A stretch of 7,603 nucleotides of DNA, from the NCBI GenBank assembly GCA_021827245.1, contig JAKAWN010000335.1, forward strand, positions 1-7,603, given 5' to 3'. Source of the DNA: Acidobacteriota bacterium (GTDB lineage: Bacteria > Acidobacteriota > Terriglobia > UBA7540). Under the pieces are notes generated by a model. That model did not search any database, was not told where the DNA came from, and was given only the letters and a program-made list of their open reading frames with translations. This document shows positions 4,955 through 7,603 of this stretch, piece by piece (within the stretch, counting starts at the first letter, position 1; every line of letters begins with the position of its first letter). The position numbers were made by a program, and so were the translations under genes.

Positions 4955-5740
4955 TCAGGTCGCCATGGAGCGTTGTTCGAGTGTGAGGCCAGCATCATGG
5001 GCCGGGGCGAGTTCGCGGCTGGCTTGTTCGGAGACGTAGTCGTGGATTCGGACTCCGAACTCGCCTACAGTGATGTAGGTTGGGCTTTCGGTGGTCCAGC
5101 AGCCGGAATTGAAGTAGCGAATGCCTTTACGTTCGGCCTGCATGGCCATGTGGGTGTGGCCGCAAAAAACCACGTCGGTTCCTCGCAGCCTTGCGTAAGC
5201 CAGCGCGCCCGTGGCCACCTTGGGAGAAAGCCGCATCAACCTGGAATTCTGGCGGTCAAGAAATCGGGAAATAAACTTGCTCTTCGAATCGAGCTTTTGC
5301 AGATGAATGTAGATCCACTCGCCCACGCCACTGAGTGCCGCGTACCTCACCAGGAAGCTGTCATATTGGTGGCCGTGGATGGCCAGGTACCGCATGCCGG
5401 CATAGGTCCAGACGTACTCCTGGTAGACCTTGATTCCGACCAAGTGAGACATCACTTCAGAAAGCCCGCGGTCGTGATTTCCTTCCACCCAGACCACCTC
5501 CACCTTCCGCTTGGGGTTTGAGAGCTTGCGGATGTAAGACAGCAGATCCCAGTGCTCCTTTTTCAGCCTGCGAAAATTAAGGTCGCAGAAGATATCGCCC
5601 AGAAGGATCAGCCTGCGGAAGGTCATGCTCTCCAGCATGCGGCGGGCATCTTCCGCCCGGCTGACAATGGAGCCCAGATGAAGGTCGGAAATAATAAGCG
5701 TGTCGCAATTACCTTCTTCAAGCTTGTAAACCTTTTGCAA
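4955..5740 (-). CDS. LpxH-like metallophosphoesterase (UDP-2,3-diacylglucosamine diphosphatase family)
   Basis: A 261-residue calcineurin-type phosphoesterase with all metal-binding motifs in order: SDLHLGS (Asp19, His21), LGDIF (Asp49), EGNHDR (Asn88, His89), AIHGHQYD (His122, His124) and CGHTH (His195, His197). The spacing and the FCDLNFRRL segment resemble the LpxH/YbbF group, which splits the diphosphate of UDP-2,3-diacylglucosamine in lipid A synthesis. Many relatives have unproven substrates, so I give no lpx symbol. It lies 59 bases after the glycosyltransferase gene on the same strand, suggesting an operon and a lipid or envelope role. The start is odd: the frame opens only to TTG 5740 and has no clear ribosome-binding site. 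An ATG at 5753 in another frame would join this protein if one base in AAAAGG (5736-5731 as read on the minus strand) were removed. A frameshift or sequencing error near the start is therefore possible. Confidence 0.85.
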   Translation of the reverse strand: MQKVYKLEEGNCDTLIISDLHLGSIVSRAEDARRMLESMTFRRLILLGDIFCDLNFRRLKKEHWDLLSYIRKLSNPKRKVEVVWVEGNHDRGLSEVMSHLVGIKVYQEYVWTYAGMRYLAIHGHQYDSFLVRYAALSGVGEWIYIHLQKLDSKSKFISRFLDRQNSRLMRLSPKVATGALAYARLRGTDVVFCGHTHMAMQAERKGIRYFNSGCWTTESPTYITVGEFGVRIHDYVSEQASRELAPAHDAGLTLEQRSMAT

Positions 5741-5799
5741 AATCAGCGCGCATCAACCCCGCCGAACACGGCTTTCGACTGGAACAGATTCGAACACAC

Positions 5800-6978
5800 T
5801 CAGCCGCATGGCCCGCGAGGACGCGCCCCTCCTTTTGTCCCGGAAAGAATACTTTCCAGAATCGTGATGACTTCATAGACAGCTCTGTTGCGCACTCTCC
5901 GAGCATTGGCGCGGCAGCGGGCGAAGACGGCCGGATCCCGTAGAAGCTCCACTGCATGTTCAACCTGGCGAAAACTTCGGATGACCATCCCAACTTCTTT
6001 TTCCATGACCCAGTCTGTGTTAAATCGCTCCTGGGGCAACGTCCACACATTCCTCTCGACGATGACGGGCAGGCCCATAAACAACGCTTCACTGAGGCTG
6101 CCGGGCCCGGGCTTGCCAATGAAAAAATCGGACATCTGCATGTAGCGGGGCACCTCGGATGTAAAGCCCTCAATGTGAACGGGAATGCGAAAATCGATCT
6201 TTCGAAGCTTCGCTTCGAGTTTCTGATTTCGCCCGGCGATAAAGATCAGTTGCAGCCCGTCAAGCTTGTTTAGCCGCCCGGCAATCTCCAACATGGCTGG
6301 CGATCCCTGGCCACCGAACGTCACCAGGCCTGTCAGGCAATCGGGCTGGAGCCCCAGGGATTCCCTCTGTGTGCGGCAATCCGTTTCGGGAATCGAATAG
6401 AAAGCCGGATTGAGGATCATGCCGGAAGTGAGAAACACGTGATCCGGTGGGTGCCCGATGGCGAGCGCCTGTTCCAGGGCGCGTTCTGTCCCAACAATCA
6501 GATACTCCGATTCGCGCTCGATCCAGAAATGGGGTGGGTAGTCCGCCAGGTCAGTGAGCACGGTGACGAATGGGACGCCAGGCAGGGATTGACGAACACT
6601 CTCCGCCAGTTGACGGTTGAAATTTGGGATCAGCGAAACCACTAGGTCCGGGCGTGCCTGCTGCCAATATCGAGTGAGGAAACCGACAATTCGCCGGTGA
6701 CGACGGCGAATCATGAAATGGAGAAACAGCAGAAGTTGCGCCGCCCCCAGGGTCCATCCCTTCTCAAGCATGAAGTTATAGACGTCCTGGACCCGGACGC
6801 CTGCAAGCTTCCTGACAAAATCCAGGGGGTCGAGCAATTCCTGCAGGTTCAGGCATTCAATATCCCACGGTAAACGCTGTTCCCGCGCAGCCGCACAGAC
6901 CGCGCTGACGGCACTGCGGTGCCCGCCGCCAGCGTCGAAATAGACGAACGAAACGCGCGACGCTGCGGCCGGCGTCAT
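5800..6978 (-). CDS. MGDG-synthase-like glycosyltransferase (GT28 fold)
   Basis: A 392-residue two-domain GT-B glycosyltransferase of the family of plant monogalactosyldiacylglycerol synthase, Bacillus UgtP and MurG. The N-terminal domain begins RVSFVYFDAGGGHRSA (8-23), the glycine-rich acceptor loop with conserved His20. Its later part includes VLTDLADYPPHFW (140-152). The C-terminal nucleotide-sugar domain has VTFGGQGS (219-226), the GKPGPGSLSEA loop (288-298) with a Glu expected near the donor sugar, and LPQERFNTDWV (314-324). Such enzymes transfer a hexose from a UDP-sugar to a membrane lipid such as diacylglycerol at the inner leaflet. Donor and acceptor here are not determined. The frame is open to ATG 7158, but the added 60 residues look unlike any family member and the fold begins just after Met61, so ATG 6978 is preferred. 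Neither start has a good ribosome-binding site. The phosphoesterase gene follows 59 bases downstream. Confidence 0.88.
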   Translation of the reverse strand: MTPAAASRVSFVYFDAGGGHRSAVSAVCAAAREQRLPWDIECLNLQELLDPLDFVRKLAGVRVQDVYNFMLEKGWTLGAAQLLLFLHFMIRRRHRRIVGFLTRYWQQARPDLVVSLIPNFNRQLAESVRQSLPGVPFVTVLTDLADYPPHFWIERESEYLIVGTERALEQALAIGHPPDHVFLTSGMILNPAFYSIPETDCRTQRESLGLQPDCLTGLVTFGGQGSPAMLEIAGRLNKLDGLQLIFIAGRNQKLEAKLRKIDFRIPVHIEGFTSEVPRYMQMSDFFIGKPGPGSLSEALFMGLPVIVERNVWTLPQERFNTDWVMEKEVGMVIRSFRQVEHAVELLRDPAVFARCRANARRVRNRAVYEVITILESILSGTKGGARPRGPCG

Positions 6979-7294
6979 GGCGAAGGCGGCCTGCCGCGCC
7001 TCAAGCTCCAGATGCTTCCGGGGCCTTGACACCACACCGGCAGTGGTGCAGCCAAAAGTCCCTGACAGGTCTTGAAGGGCCAGACCGTTTTCCGTTCCCT
7101 CTCGGCGGTTGCCGGATTGTGGCGGGACATCCCACCTAGGCCACATTGACCGAACCATCTGTAGTGCATTGAAGCACTCCAGGATGAAATTGCTGTTACG
7201 TTTACGTTACGTTTTGAAGAATTCTGAAAGAACTGAAGAGCGATGAAACGGCCAAATCCCGGAGCAACACTATGACCGCAATGCGCCCAGGCGA
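6979..7294. promoter_or_regulatory. 316-base leader/intergenic region of the glycosyltransferase gene with TTACG repeats
   Basis: This lies between the epimerase stop and the preferred glycosyltransferase start. At 7195-7215 the bases read GTTACG, TTTACG, TTACG, TTTT, a near-tandem array with period 5-6, set in unusually AT-rich DNA (about 7186-7225). Closer to the gene, AGTGC (7163-7167) and GCACT (7174-7178) form a 5-base hairpin with an ATTGAA loop. This is a plausible promoter and operator zone for the glycosyltransferase-phosphoesterase pair, but I could not find a convincing -35/-10 pair. The part 6979-7158 is open in the glycosyltransferase frame and may be an N-terminal extension. Confidence 0.3.
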
Positions 7295-7603
7295 TTAAGC
7301 TGGCTGCATGTTGCCAGCCGCCAAGCGCAACCGTTCTTTCAACGGGACCGGGTTGAAGTCAAACTCCGCCAGAAAGCGGGAGCCCAGGATCGCGTCGGGA
7401 TCACCTCGGCCAGTTGAAGCGCTAAACGCTAGCTCAACATTCCGATTGAGCTTTCGAATGTAATCAGCCAAATCGTTACACCTCCAATTCTCCGAAGGCG
7501 TGTTATAAATCGCGAACCGCGGCCGGCTGGCTTCAATGAGGCGTCCAATGGCCTCAGCCACATCCTCGACGTGAATGACCGGGAATTCGCCTTCACGCTT
7601 GCG
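7295..7603 (-). CDS. NAD-dependent epimerase/dehydratase (SDR family), C-terminal part
   Basis: The C-terminal 102 residues of a protein running off the right edge; the frame is open to 7603. It starts with EFPVIHVEDVAEAIGRLIEA, the characteristic late motif of extended short-chain dehydrogenases (F-x-V-I-H-V-x-D-V-A-x-A), usually near residue 200-220. YNTPSENWRCNDLADYI follows in the place of the usual YN-hG...s..ELa segment, and the protein closes with EFDFNPVPLKERLRLA, resembling the family's final L-G-F-x-P-x-x-x-L-E-E-G-L stretch. Such enzymes modify nucleotide sugars or related carbonyl substrates with NAD(P). The NAD-binding Rossmann end and YxxxK site are outside the window, so substrate cannot be judged. 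Same-strand placement before the glycosyltransferase is consistent with a sugar or lipid role, but 316 bases separate them. Confidence 0.8.
   Translation of the reverse strand, partial: RKREGEFPVIHVEDVAEAIGRLIEASRPRFAIYNTPSENWRCNDLADYIRKLNRNVELAFSASTGRGDPDAILGSRFLAEFDFNPVPLKERLRLAAGNMQPA

Noticed and set aside
4799..5521. A 240-residue plus-strand open frame.
   Set aside because: It lies opposite the phosphoesterase, whose metal motifs are complete. The translation has no domain and is an antisense shadow.

Overview
This is a moderately GC-rich, densely coded bacterial chromosomal window with seven complete genes and two cut by the window edges. Gene content suggests an aerobic Gram-negative-type bacterium: a heme A synthase (aa3-type oxidase biogenesis), an LpxH-like phosphoesterase and a secreted protein with a Sec signal. 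The particular mix (a MerR-TipAS regulator, an MGDG-synthase-like glycosyltransferase beside an LpxH-like enzyme, and GTAG-headed palindromic repeats) made me think of Acidobacteriota. That is inference from gene style; no rRNA or marker gene here proves it.

Left part, plus strand: the 3' end of a MerR-family regulator with a TipAS-like ligand domain (1-686), then a two-gene type II toxin-antitoxin module, a ribbon-helix-helix antitoxin (892-1167) and a MazF/PemK-type toxin (1173-1538). Centre: a 23S rRNA pseudouridine synthase of the RsuA/RluB family on the minus strand (1739-2467). It lies between two same-orientation copies of a dispersed structured repeat (about 1645-1739 and 2568-2713). 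The end of the first copy doubles as the gene's stop codon and its likely intrinsic terminator. Next comes a plus-strand secreted protein of unknown function (2800-3591) with an extended -10 promoter that abuts the second copy.

Right part, all minus strand: a partial NAD-dependent epimerase/dehydratase (7295 to beyond 7603), a GT28/MGDG-synthase-like glycosyltransferase (5800-6978), an LpxH-like metallophosphoesterase (4955-5740) and heme A synthase ctaA (3743-4771). The glycosyltransferase and phosphoesterase are 59 bases apart and probably co-transcribed, which suggests a membrane glycolipid or envelope role. The convergent ends of ctaA and the secreted-protein gene are separated by a 120-base palindromic doublet (3618-3737).

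The most unusual content is non-coding. Four hairpin units at three loci share a common design: a GTAG head (lost in one), a GC stem and a CTTTA loop, with changes in the stems often compensated. They resemble REP/REPIN elements mobilised by RAYT transposases, but no RAYT gene is present here. Two of the units belong to a larger composite repeat whose copies differ by exactly one 30-base block. I found no CRISPR array, tRNA, rRNA, intact insertion sequence or evident multi-gene defence island beyond the toxin-antitoxin pair.
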